A stretch of 39,565 nucleotides of DNA from Nitrosomonas sp. (GTDB lineage: Bacteria > Pseudomonadota > Gammaproteobacteria > Burkholderiales > Nitrosomonadaceae): assembly GCA_028577615.1 (NCBI GenBank), contig JAJSDU010000027.1, forward strand, positions 1 to 39,565. Direction: 5' to 3'. Every line of letters starts with the position of its first letter. Positions within the stretch are counted from its first letter, which is position 1. Both the position numbers and the translations under genes were made by a program. Of the stretch, positions 25,823-33,537 are shown piece by piece. The notes below the pieces were generated by a model that worked only from the letters and a program-made list of their open reading frames with translations, had not been told where the DNA came from and ran no database searches.

Positions 25823-27235
25823 ATGGCGTGCCAGTGGTCACGTCTGCTTCTCACTCGATTTAATCTGATAAGTCAGTCCGATATGGATAATTTTGTTGAA
25901 CAGCAACTCTCTCCATCGAATACGGCGTATTCCCGGCTGTTATATACCCAGACGCTCAGCATGATTGTGGCTGGAATTGTTGCCTTGCTTGCACTTTTCG
26001 GCTGGCTCATTCCTTCATTTGATCGGATTCTGCCCAACGAATGGTGGCTTATGAAACCAGACACCGCGCTCTGCATTCTTCTCGGAGCCATATCCATCCA
26101 ATTGATTCAGAGAAGCATCAGCGTTCTTGCCGTGCGCCTGTGCGGCATACTGATTATTTTTCTGGCCTCACTTTCACTCTACGGCTATGCTACCGGCCAA
26201 TCCCTGCCGGTTGAAAACTTTCTGACGACAGATAAATACAGTGAATTTCCCGGCAGAATGCCAGTACATTCGGCGGCTTTTTTTTGCATACTGGGTCTTT
26301 CGTTTATTGTTGCGGAGAAAATAGAAGATCATCGCAATAATCTTCGTGATTTTTTGACGCTGCTGCTGATCAGTCTGGTTATGGTATTTTTTTCGGGTTA
26401 TTTTTTTTCAGCAACCAGCCTGTATGGACACTCTACCGAGATTCTTGTTGACGCATACACTTTCATTGCCATGTGCCTGCTGACATACGGTAATTTTGTC
26501 CGTGGCATTCATGGCGGTATTTTCTCATCGTTCATGGGTTTCGGAATCAGCAGTTATACCGCCAGAATGACTTTACCCTGGGCACTGCTGGGTCCTTTTG
26601 CGATAATCAGCGCAATAAATTACCTGTCAGCCATTCTGGGCATCTCGCTGGAAAACCGGATTGCGCTCTCAGCAACACTGTTGTCACTCATGCTTTTCTT
26701 CATCATCGTCGGCGTATCAAACAAAATCAGTCACCTGGAAGATGATTTGCGCAAACTGGCACTGACGGATGAAATGACGGGTTTATACAACAATCGCGCG
26801 TTCTGCATTCTTGGCAGGCACGCCTTCCTGGATAGTCTGCGCAACGATTCTCTAATCGTTCTGCTGTATTTTGATCTCGATGGATTAAAGACTATTAATG
26901 ACACACTGGGCCATCAGGCGGGATCAGAAATGATTATTGAGTTTACCAATCTGTTGAAGGCTAACTTCCGGCGCAACGAAACGATTGCACGCATCGGCGG
27001 TGATGAATTTGTCGTGCTGAGCCAGCGGAACGGAATTGAAGTCGCACTCAAACGGCTGGCCGATGCCACAGAGGCCGCAAACAAAAAAGGAAAACCCTAT
27101 ACCATCAGTTACAGTCATGGTAAGGTTACAGGGCGAGCGAAAGACTATAAATCACTTGATGATTTGCTCAAGCAGGCCGATGCGCTGATGTACGAAAATA
27201 AAAGCGCAAAAAAGCTGAGCAGGCAACTCGCCTGA
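25823..27235 (+). CDS. Membrane-bound diguanylate cyclase (GGDEF)
   Basis: A 470-aa inner-membrane protein with about eight hydrophobic segments (near residues 44-63, 80-97, 101-121, 147-165, 176-196, 208-222, 252-272 and 279-297). A single C-terminal GGDEF domain follows from about residue 313. The active-site motif IGGDEF is intact (392-396), as are DLDGLKTINDTLGH and LTDEMTGLYNNRAF, so synthesis of cyclic di-GMP is expected. The inhibitory site, normally RxxD five residues before GGDEF, reads RRNE (383-386). The sensor part shows two TALC/SAAF-CILLG-like repeats seen in other membrane signalling proteins. An alternative ATG is at 25883, without a better Shine-Dalgarno. Confidence 0.88.
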   Translation: MACQWSRLLLTRFNLISQSDMDNFVEQQLSPSNTAYSRLLYTQTLSMIVAGIVALLALFGWLIPSFDRILPNEWWLMKPDTALCILLGAISIQLIQRSISVLAVRLCGILIIFLASLSLYGYATGQSLPVENFLTTDKYSEFPGRMPVHSAAFFCILGLSFIVAEKIEDHRNNLRDFLTLLLISLVMVFFSGYFFSATSLYGHSTEILVDAYTFIAMCLLTYGNFVRGIHGGIFSSFMGFGISSYTARMTLPWALLGPFAIISAINYLSAILGISLENRIALSATLLSLMLFFIIVGVSNKISHLEDDLRKLALTDEMTGLYNNRAFCILGRHAFLDSLRNDSLIVLLYFDLDGLKTINDTLGHQAGSEMIIEFTNLLKANFRRNETIARIGGDEFVVLSQRNGIEVALKRLADATEAANKKGKPYTISYSHGKVTGRAKDYKSLDDLLKQADALMYENKSAKKLSRQLA

Positions 27236-27325
27236 ATACCGAATACCTATTGCATAAAATCACCGGTCAAAGATAACATGAAACAACAACGTGCCAGCAC
27301 GCCAGTTCAAACCGTCAGAAATCAT

Positions 27326-27559
27326 TCACCGGTTACCGTGTGATTCACCGTCATTAGTCTTTTCCGCGCTATGACTCATCTCGTGATGCTGAGCCGTTTC
27401 AGGTAAGGATTGTTGCGTTGCCGTTTCATCCCGTTGCTTCTGGGCATCCTTAGCGGAGGCTATCTGGTTAATCATGTTTACAATATGACTGTCGGGAATC
27501 ATGCCATCAGCAACATCGTCAGCCTCTTTGAATCCATCTGGAGAACTTTTCACACCCAT
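27326..27559 (-). CDS. Small hydrophilic protein, function unknown
   Basis: A 77-aa product starting MGVKSSPDGFKEADDVADG. An excellent Shine-Dalgarno, GGAGGT, lies 8 nt before the ATG at 27559, which supports real translation and decides the start over a longer frame. The sequence is charged, lacks a signal peptide or membrane segment, and its C-terminal half is rich in Gln, Glu and His (AQHHEMSHSAEKTNDGESHGNR). I do not recognise a family. Confidence 0.5.
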   Translation of the reverse strand: MGVKSSPDGFKEADDVADGMIPDSHIVNMINQIASAKDAQKQRDETATQQSLPETAQHHEMSHSAEKTNDGESHGNR

Positions 27560-27863
27560 CGCAGCACACCTCCACAAGCTTTGAAAAATGAAGTACTTAT
27601 TAAATACGATAACATTCAATATTCAAAGCAAAGACAACCGTTCATTTACCTTATAATTCCGGTGTTTATACGCTATGGATATATTTACCGCGCTGCCGGA
27701 AAATCCGGCTGGATAATTCGCGCGGCATGAATAGGAATTAAAGAGGCAGAAGAGGCAATCTTCGATGTAGTAAGTCATCGCCTTAACTTCCACCTCCACA
27801 CGCCTAGTTCTCGGTGAACTGTGCTGCTATTCGTTTATTGATGGGCCGTCACGAAGCTACCTA
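27560..27863. other. Spacer with short hairpins
   Basis: The spacer between the 77-aa gene and the lipoprotein gene has no recognisable gene. It holds the tight hairpin GCCGGA-AAA-TCCGGC at 27695-27709 without a T run. Just inside the lipoprotein end, ACCGG-TAGTA-CCGGT followed by T5 (27876-27895) looks like a plus-strand terminator, but it coincides with codons for the Gly/Thr-rich tail. Confidence 0.35.
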
Positions 27864-28208
27864 TCAATAACCGCCACCGGTAGTACCGGTTTTTTCCTTT
27901 AATTTCTCGCCGGCTTGATCCATTTCTTCTGCAGCGTCTTCATAGGCATCACCGACGGAAGTCTTCAAATCTTCCACAGCGTCATCTATTTTTTCACCCG
28001 CCTGTTCTGCAGGTCCTGCCGAAGTATCCGTGATTTCTTCAATTTTCTGTGCAGCCTTCTCAATAGTCTCATCAATAGCCTTTTTACTGTTCTCGATAGA
28101 TTCATCGACTTTCTTGCCCACCTGTTCTACAGGTCCTTCCTGCTTTGAGCAACCTGTAAAAACAAACGATAAAAAAACCAAGGACAATGATAATAATAAT
28201 TTGTTCAT
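27864..28208 (-). CDS. Small lipoprotein with amphipathic helices
   Basis: A 114-aa lipoprotein with signal peptide and lipobox FTGC (lipidated Cys20). The mature part is a run of Lys/Glu/Asp-rich heptad-like segments (VGKKVDESIENSKKAIDETIEKAAQKI, AGEKIDDAVEDLKTSVGDAYEDAAEEM), predicted to form long amphipathic helices, and ends in a Gly/Thr tail. Such LEA- or apolipoprotein-like envelope proteins are common and usually of unknown role. A clear Shine-Dalgarno (AGGAG) precedes the ATG. Confidence 0.75.
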   Translation of the reverse strand: MNKLLLSLSLVFLSFVFTGCSKQEGPVEQVGKKVDESIENSKKAIDETIEKAAQKIEEITDTSAGPAEQAGEKIDDAVEDLKTSVGDAYEDAAEEMDQAGEKLKEKTGTTGGGY

Positions 28209-28388
28209 GGGACATCTCCTGCAAAAAAGAAAAAAATATAACTAAGTATTGCTCATTAAAATAATCAAGCACTTGCATGGTAACATTTACTTACCAATAC
28301 AGACAAATCATCCATTCAATAATCACTGCAACTAAAGCGTGATATGTAACACTTTGATCAGATCAATCTAAAAATCTGGAAGAATAAA

Positions 28389-28430
28389 ATGAATCAAACC
28401 CTCTTTGTAAATATATTCAGACCATCATAA
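28389..28430 (+). promoter_or_regulatory. 13-codon leader ORF coupled to the next gene
   Basis: ATG at 28389, with Shine-Dalgarno GGAAGA (28378-28383) 5 nt before it, opens a frame MNQTLFVNIFRPS. Its stop codon overlaps the ATG of the following large gene as TAATG (28428-28432). The large gene itself has no Shine-Dalgarno, so ribosomes probably reach it by reinitiation from this leader. Confidence 0.45.
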
Positions 28431-29617
28431 TGACGCAGACTTATCAGGATTTTTTAAATGTGCTTGGTTTCAAAGAGTCGTCCAGCATTCCGGATGGCTT
28501 TCAAAATTATGACGCGGAGAATCGTTTTGGCTTCATCGGTAAGTATCAATTCGGTGAAGCAGCGCTTTTTGATCTTGGCTACTATAGTGTCGACAGCAGC
28601 GACGGCAATCTGTTTAAAAATGACTGGATCGGCAACTGGTCGGGCAAAAATGACATCTACAGCAAACAGGACTATCTCAGCAATGGTTTTGCTCAGGAAA
28701 TCATTATTCGAGACTGGCAGGCTGTTTTGTGGAACAGAATCCAGTTTCTCGATCTGGATAAATACGAAGGTCAGATCCTCAACGGTCAGTTCATCACACT
28801 TTCCGGCATGCTGGCCACAGCGCATCTGGTCGGCGCGGGAAGCCGGTCTTCGGATACTGCCGGGCTAAAAGGGTATCTGTTGTCCGGCGCGACTTTCAGC
28901 CCTGGTGATAAAAACGGTACTTCGGCAAATGATTACATGAATCTGTTCGAAGGCTTCCAGACACCTTTCAGTGTTGATCACAGTGTGGATGAAATCATTG
29001 CTGGCGGCGCAGGAAGAGATATTTTAAAAGGCTTCGGCGGCAACGATACACTGATTGGTAACGAAGCCATCGATACGGTGATCTACTCCGCTCCTTCGGC
29101 AAATTACGCTGTTCAACGGCAACCCGATAACCTCTGGACGGTCCATGCACGCGATGGTTTTCCAGACGGCATGGATACACTCATTGATATCGAGCGTATC
29201 AAGTTTTCCGATAATTTGCTCGCACTGGATCTTGACGGAAATGCCGGAATTACAGCAAAGATCATAGGTGTGGTGTTCGGTGCAGATTCTGTTGCTGACA
29301 CACAATTGGCAAGCATCGGATTAAATCTGCTTGATAGCGGCATGGATTATGAAGCTTTAATGCAACTGGCAATTCATGCCGCACTAGGCGATAGTGCTGC
29401 AAACCATGCCGCTGTGGTTGGTTTGCTGTATGGAAACGTTGTTGGTTTTCCACCTTCCGCTGCTGATGAAGCCTATTTTGTTGAGCTACTCGACAGCGGT
29501 GCGCATTCTGTTGCGTCAATCGGCATATTTGCTGCAGAAACAGCAATTAACTTGGAAAATGTAAATTTCACGGGTTTGTCTCAATCCGGGCTTGAATATA
29601 GTTTATTACCAGTTTAA
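28430..29617 (+). CDS. Lysozyme-like domain protein with RTX motif and DUF4214-like tail
   Basis: A 395-aa protein without an N-terminal signal peptide, likely exported by a type I secretion system through its C-terminus. Residues about 5-150 resemble a lysozyme/transglycosylase-like domain (FLNVLGFKESSS with candidate Glu16, YDAENRFGFIGKYQFGEAALFDLGYY). Near 188-204 is one degenerate RTX calcium nonapeptide pair (GGAGRDILKGFGGNDTL). From about 245 an FSDNLLALDLDGNAG segment leads into a DUF4214-like helical tail (IGVVFGADSV, LNLLDSGMDYEALMQLAI, LYGNVVGFPPSAADEAYFVELLDSG). Peptidoglycan-directed activity is inferred. No T1SS genes are in the window. Confidence 0.68.
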   Translation: MTQTYQDFLNVLGFKESSSIPDGFQNYDAENRFGFIGKYQFGEAALFDLGYYSVDSSDGNLFKNDWIGNWSGKNDIYSKQDYLSNGFAQEIIIRDWQAVLWNRIQFLDLDKYEGQILNGQFITLSGMLATAHLVGAGSRSSDTAGLKGYLLSGATFSPGDKNGTSANDYMNLFEGFQTPFSVDHSVDEIIAGGAGRDILKGFGGNDTLIGNEAIDTVIYSAPSANYAVQRQPDNLWTVHARDGFPDGMDTLIDIERIKFSDNLLALDLDGNAGITAKIIGVVFGADSVADTQLASIGLNLLDSGMDYEALMQLAIHAALGDSAANHAAVVGLLYGNVVGFPPSAADEAYFVELLDSGAHSVASIGIFAAETAINLENVNFTGLSQSGLEYSLLPV

Positions 29618-29676
29618 GCGCAATAGTAGCTTATCGTTATGATTTAAAAACCATGGATATAATTAAAGGATTCCAT

Positions 29677-30042
29677 TCAGTTCCCATCAGCACCGGATAA
29701 CGCAGTGTCGTTTTCACCGAGCACTTTTCCTGTAGAAATCGGAAAATGATAATATGTCGCATTCAAGTAACCGGCTACGTCATCAATATCACTACTGCTC
29801 CATTCCAGTGATAAATTCTTTTGCCACCGGTTCACCTGCTCGAGCAAAACGGGCCAGCTCGTTGCAAGCTTCTTCTCCCGCCAGTGCACTTCGGTATCAT
29901 GACACGAAACGCAATGCAGGGAATATAGCAATTGACCGCGATCTGCGCTGTACTCCATCTGCTCTGCCAATACATAGACCGGAATAAAAATTGCGCACCA
30001 GAATAGCAGAACTGCCGCAAGACCTTTCTTTGAAACAAACAT
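29677..30042 (-). CDS. Monohaem c-type cytochrome in the bufferin operon
   Basis: A 121-aa exported cytochrome with signal peptide (cleavage near VLA-EQ, residue 26) and one haem site, HCVSCHD (C44, C47, H48). No methionine occurs after the haem motif, so the sixth ligand is not the usual Met. H53 and H99 (YYHFP) are candidates. The DIDDVAGYLNATYY helix is the usual C-terminal cytochrome c helix. It is the last gene after bufA-bufB-bufC, 82 nt from bufC, and was probably co-transcribed to serve redox chemistry in the periplasm. Confidence 0.82.
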   Translation of the reverse strand: MFVSKKGLAAVLLFWCAIFIPVYVLAEQMEYSADRGQLLYSLHCVSCHDTEVHWREKKLATSWPVLLEQVNRWQKNLSLEWSSSDIDDVAGYLNATYYHFPISTGKVLGENDTALSGADGN

Positions 30043-30124
30043 TCATTCTCCTTTCATGGTTCGTTTATAGAATTAAATAACACCGGCATTTCTTTAGCAT
30101 GTTGTTTCGGAAGCAGAAGCAAGA

Positions 30125-30928
30125 TCAGGGACGCACACCAAGTAAAATGCCCTTCTCCAGAAAGCCGGCCAGAATTGCGTAGCCTGCTTCGATCACGATA
30201 TCTGGACGGGGATGATTAAGTTCTGACGCGATCTGCTCCAAAAGCGCCTTGCCATTTTTAGAATCATGATTTGTATTGTTACTGATAATCAGCTGAAGCA
30301 ATCGAGCAGTCACCTGATTGGCCTCCATAAAGTGAATTTCATCCCTGCTGTCGCGATATACGATCAGATAAGTGATCTGGTTACCAGACATTTTTGGTTG
30401 ATAATCCGCGCTGATCTTATGCACCGGAAAATGATAACCAAACACCCAAGCCAAGGGGGACGCGACCGGAATGCCGGTCAGCAAATCGTCTCCATTACCC
30501 GGAAGGAAAAACACTTTGCCATCTGTTTTTTCATCCAGTATCGATAACGCTAGTTCCACCCATTCGTAGTGCGCCAATTCCAGCATGAAAGGCGGATCAT
30601 CCGGCTCGGTCTCACGTTCATGCTCGAGATATTTCAGAAACTCCCGTGGCATTTCCGGAAACAGCGGCGTATGCGATTGATGCTTCGCATAATAGTCACG
30701 AATCATGGCATGCCAACGCTGATCAGGAATGATACTGCGCAATACCGGATAGGTGCTCGCCATGAAACTTTCAACATTGTTGTAGAACAATTCACGATAG
30801 ATTTTCATGCGACGAGCATCAATATCTTCGGGAGACGAATTATTCTCAGGATCGCGGATATGCGCGGTAAATGCATATTGCAAACGCACAAAATCCGGAC
30901 GTTCAGGCGTGTTGTAAGTTGTGCTCAT
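30125..30928 (-). CDS. bufC: BufC-like partner protein (DUF2063/HvfC family)
   Basis: A 267-aa protein of the DUF2063 family, which forms a complex with DUF692 MNIO enzymes and helps present the precursor peptide. The N-terminal DUF2063 domain is clear ([57 protein letters not shown]), followed by a C-terminal recognition-type domain ([30 protein letters not shown]). Its ATG lies inside the end of bufB, overlapping by 26 nt, so the enzyme and partner are translated together. The product is cytoplasmic. Confidence 0.85.
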   Translation of the reverse strand: MSTTYNTPERPDFVRLQYAFTAHIRDPENNSSPEDIDARRMKIYRELFYNNVESFMASTYPVLRSIIPDQRWHAMIRDYYAKHQSHTPLFPEMPREFLKYLEHERETEPDDPPFMLELAHYEWVELALSILDEKTDGKVFFLPGNGDDLLTGIPVASPLAWVFGYHFPVHKISADYQPKMSGNQITYLIVYRDSRDEIHFMEANQVTARLLQLIISNNTNHDSKNGKALLEQIASELNHPRPDIVIEAGYAILAGFLEKGILLGVRP

Positions 30929-31775
30929 CGACCAGCAGCAGCGGCTGCCGCCAGTTGGATTGGATATGTTGAATGCGCTTTACTTCCAGTTCAAGATCGC
31001 AGAAAGCCGGGATATTGAAATCGCGCTCCAGCAACGTAGGAATGACGCCAAATTGCTGATACGCTTTTTCAAGTAATGCCCAGACCGGAGCGATAACATC
31101 AGCGCCATGCGTATCGACTATCAAATCTTCTGCTTCATTGTAATGTCCTGCAATATGGATGTAACGAATACGCTCGCCAGGTATTTGCCGCAGAAATGCT
31201 TCTGCATCGTAGCCGTGATTGACGCTATTCACATAAACATTGTTTACATCGAGTAGCAAATCGCAATCTGCCTGCTCAAGAACAGTGTTCAGAAAATCAA
31301 TTTCCTCCATTTCCTTGCCTGGCGCAGCGTAGTAGGAAACATTTTCCACTGCAATACGCTGTTCAAGAAAATCCTGCACACACTTGATACGGTTGACCAC
31401 ATATCGCATGGCTTCTTCGGTAAATGGAATGGGCAGCAAATCATAGAGGTGGCCGTCATCGCTGCAATAACTTAAATGCTCGCTATAGCAGCGTATTTGA
31501 TGTATTTTCAGAAATTGTTTGAGACGATGCAGAAAAGCCTCATCCAGTGGTGATGGGCCACCTATGGATAGCGACAAACCATGACAGATAAATGGATGCC
31601 GTTCAGTCAACGCGCGCAGCTTCTTGCCATAAAAACCGCCCACCCCGATCCAGTTCTCCGGTGCAATCTCCCAGAAATCAACGATATCAGCGGGCTGATC
31701 AGCCACTTCGCGCATTAGTGCGCGCCGCAGCCCCAGCCCGGCACCATGAACAGGATAATTAACAGCGGTGTTCAT
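30903..31775 (-). CDS. bufB: BufB-like MNIO iron enzyme (DUF692)
   Basis: A 290-aa TIM-barrel multinuclear non-haem iron oxidative enzyme that modifies cysteines of the BufA precursor. Conserved metal-site segments include [90 protein letters not shown] and LLERDFNIP. The ATG at 31775 is preferred over an in-frame TTG at 31796. It lies 29 nt after bufA. In characterised bufferin and methanobactin-type systems such enzymes turn Cys into oxazolone- or thiooxazole-type groups. The exact product here is inferred. Confidence 0.9.
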   Translation of the reverse strand: MNTAVNYPVHGAGLGLRRALMREVADQPADIVDFWEIAPENWIGVGGFYGKKLRALTERHPFICHGLSLSIGGPSPLDEAFLHRLKQFLKIHQIRCYSEHLSYCSDDGHLYDLLPIPFTEEAMRYVVNRIKCVQDFLEQRIAVENVSYYAAPGKEMEEIDFLNTVLEQADCDLLLDVNNVYVNSVNHGYDAEAFLRQIPGERIRYIHIAGHYNEAEDLIVDTHGADVIAPVWALLEKAYQQFGVIPTLLERDFNIPAFCDLELEVKRIQHIQSNWRQPLLLVDEHNLQHA

Positions 31776-31804
31776 GCTCTGATAGCAAACGAGCAACCTG
31801 TGCT

Positions 31805-32164
31805 TTATTTACTGCTGCCACACTTTCCTTCGCCACATTTGCCTTCTTTCTCGGCTTTTTCGCCACCACACTTTCCTTCCATATTTTTTTTCATATCGCT
31901 ACCACATTTGCCTTCACCACACTTGCCTTCTTTCTTGGCTTTTTCACCGCCGCATTTACCCTCAGCATCGTACTTGCCCGCACCTTCCTTATCTTTAGCT
32001 TTACTTTCTCCTCCACCATAAGCCAGCTGCATATATCCGCCGGATAATTCATTGACAGCAAACGGATTTACACCAGCCTCTGCAGAAGCATTGCTGGCCG
32101 CAAGGGTTGTGACAAATGCGGCACCAACCGCGAGCGAAACAGGTTTAATCAGTTTTTTTGACAT
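31805..32164 (-). CDS. bufA: BufA-like bufferin precursor with six EGKCG motifs
   Basis: A 119-aa precursor, probably a copper-binding RiPP exported to the periplasm. It has a signal peptide (residues 1-28, ASNASA-EA) and the [16 protein letters not shown] segment typical of the family. A core then carries all six cysteines in EGKCG motifs. The core is a doubled unit, residues 68-89 and 96-117, each EGKCG-GEKA[13 protein letters not shown]. Processing by BufB/BufC would modify these cysteines. The ATG at 32164 is chosen over upstream starts because the family signal peptide begins MSKK and GGAG lies 6 nt before it. The gene heads the operon bufA-bufB-bufC-cytochrome. Confidence 0.88.
   Translation of the reverse strand: MSKKLIKPVSLAVGAAFVTTLAASNASAEAGVNPFAVNELSGGYMQLAYGGGESKAKDKEGAGKYDAEGKCGGEKAKKEGKCGEGKCGSDMKKNMEGKCGGEKAEKEGKCGEGKCGSSK
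31814..31963 (-). repeat. Two-copy tandem repeat inside bufA
   Basis: Two 66-bp units (31898-31963 and 31814-31879), separated by 18 bp, encode the doubled cysteine array of the precursor. The proteins differ at one residue (Lys versus Glu) while the DNA differs at many third positions. The duplication is therefore old and kept by selection on the peptide. Confidence 0.75.
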
Positions 32165-32602
32165 CGTTCTCTCCATAAATTTTAGGAACACTTCAGAGTA
32201 CTGCGCAAAGCGGCAGTCAGGCCAGATCGGCATTGACTACTCCATTACTGGGGAAGCATTCTGACACCAGCGCAATGGAATAACATAACACAATGAAACT
32301 TAAATAATTATTTCTTAAGTGGGACAATCCGGTTGTCTTCAAGTTCATATATGCACCCACAACAATACATGATCTTGCTTTTTTTGCAAGCTGCTCTCTG
32401 TTAAACTCAGCCCTTCAAAAAAACACTACTAATATCACTTATATTCTGTTTTGCGCAACAAAAAAATTGGGCATGCTTATTATAAAAATATCAAAAGACC
32501 TGCTCATTTTAGAATGAAATATTAAATATAACCCATTATAATTAAAGCAATAGATTCCTATAAATTTCCATTTTTTTAAAGCCAGATATTGAGGAGCAAT
32601 GA
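32165..32602. other. Divergent AT-rich spacer with inverted repeats
   Basis: The control region lies between bufA and the two-TM protein gene. It contains ACTTAAATAATTATTTC followed by TTAAGT (arms 32298-32303 and 32315-32320, with a palindromic AAATAATTATTT between) and a CTTGC-T7-GCAAG hairpin at 32374-32390. No open frame of interest is seen. Either repeat could be a metal- or stress-regulator site. Neither matches a known box that I can name. Confidence 0.4.
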
Positions 32603-33331
32603 ATGTTTGATAAACGCAACCAGCTAGTCTTTTACGCCAATATAGTGATTATCATGTTTGGCCTGACGATTATTCTGTTCAGTGATTTTGTTTTGATTGG
32701 TATCCTGTTTATAGCAACTGCAGCCATTCTGATCTTTGAACAAATCAAGCAGAACAAAGGCGCCTTCAGCATCACAGGCTTGGAAAAAATACTGACAATA
32801 GACGATACCTGCGGCACGCAAGCTACGCTGATACAAAAACAAAATACCACGGCCTGTCATGCAGCTAACACCGTTTACTGGTTTAAAAGTATTAATCCGA
32901 TCGGTGCCATCACCAATTTCAGTATTAACGGACAATCACCTGCTGAGCAAAAAAAGGATGGTAATAATAAATATCAAGTTTGCATGACGCTGCCGACAAA
33001 TTCAAGTGCTACCAATGGTATTGAAACAACGCTGAAATATCATTATAAAAATGCTTTTGGCCGGACTGAAGGCGTATTGTCGCATACGGTTGACGATCAA
33101 ACAGATCGGCTTCGTCTCGTGGTTGATCTTCCCAAAGGCCGTCCTGTTTCAACAGCGCGTGCTTATTGTATTCAAAAAGGTAAAGAAGAAGCATTGCTGC
33201 CGCCAGTAGTTACGGGTGAAACACGAATTGAAACAGAAGTTATCAATCCCAAACTTGGCGCCGAATATTGCCTGCAATGGAATTGGCCTGAACCCGGTCT
33301 TCTTCAGAAAATCGGCTGTTTGATCAAATAA
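32603..33331 (+). CDS. Membrane-anchored protein of unknown function
   Basis: A 242-aa protein with two adjacent hydrophobic segments at residues about 10-45 (LVFYANIVIIMFGLTIILF and VLIGILFIATAAILIF), followed by a soluble domain with several cysteines (DTCGTQ, TACHAAN, QVCMTL, RAYCIQ, EYCLQW). An Ig-like beta-sandwich is possible from the alternating pattern (AITNFSINGQSP, TTLKYHYKNAFGRTEG). The start has the strong Shine-Dalgarno GAGGAG (32591-32596). I recognise no family. It is divergent from bufA, and a hairpin follows it. Confidence 0.6.
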   Translation: MFDKRNQLVFYANIVIIMFGLTIILFSDFVLIGILFIATAAILIFEQIKQNKGAFSITGLEKILTIDDTCGTQATLIQKQNTTACHAANTVYWFKSINPIGAITNFSINGQSPAEQKKDGNNKYQVCMTLPTNSSATNGIETTLKYHYKNAFGRTEGVLSHTVDDQTDRLRLVVDLPKGRPVSTARAYCIQKGKEEALLPPVVTGETRIETEVINPKLGAEYCLQWNWPEPGLLQKIGCLIK

Positions 33332-33355
33332 TCCACCGATTATGGATAAAATGAT

Positions 33356-33389
33356 CCTGAGGAAACCGCACAAATGTGTTTTCCTCAGG
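33356..33389 (+). terminator. Hairpin after the two-TM protein gene
   Basis: CCTGAGGAAA (33356-33365) pairs perfectly with TTTCCTCAGG (33380-33389) across a 14-nt loop, 25 nt after the stop codon. The following T content is poor, so it may be a weak intrinsic terminator or an mRNA 3'-end stabiliser. Confidence 0.55.
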
Positions 33390-33537
33390 CTATGTTCTTT
33401 AAGGATAATTTCTCCTGACGCCGGATGCCCCCTTATCGGTGCCACTAGAATGGAGCCACCGTACGCTGCCCTGCACTTGCCTGAACAAACCAGAAACTGA
33501 AGATTAATCTCCACTCCTCTTTTAAAGCATAGCAATC

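Noticed and set aside
27876-27895. Intrinsic terminator ACCGG-TAGTA-CCGGT-T5 on the plus strand
   Set aside because: It lies within the coding end of the minus-strand lipoprotein and 640 nt past the nearest plus-strand gene. It may simply reflect Gly/Thr codons.
31746-32021. Pro/Ser/His-rich repetitive frame on the plus strand
   Set aside because: It is the antisense reading of the bufA EGKCG repeats, not a separate repeat protein.
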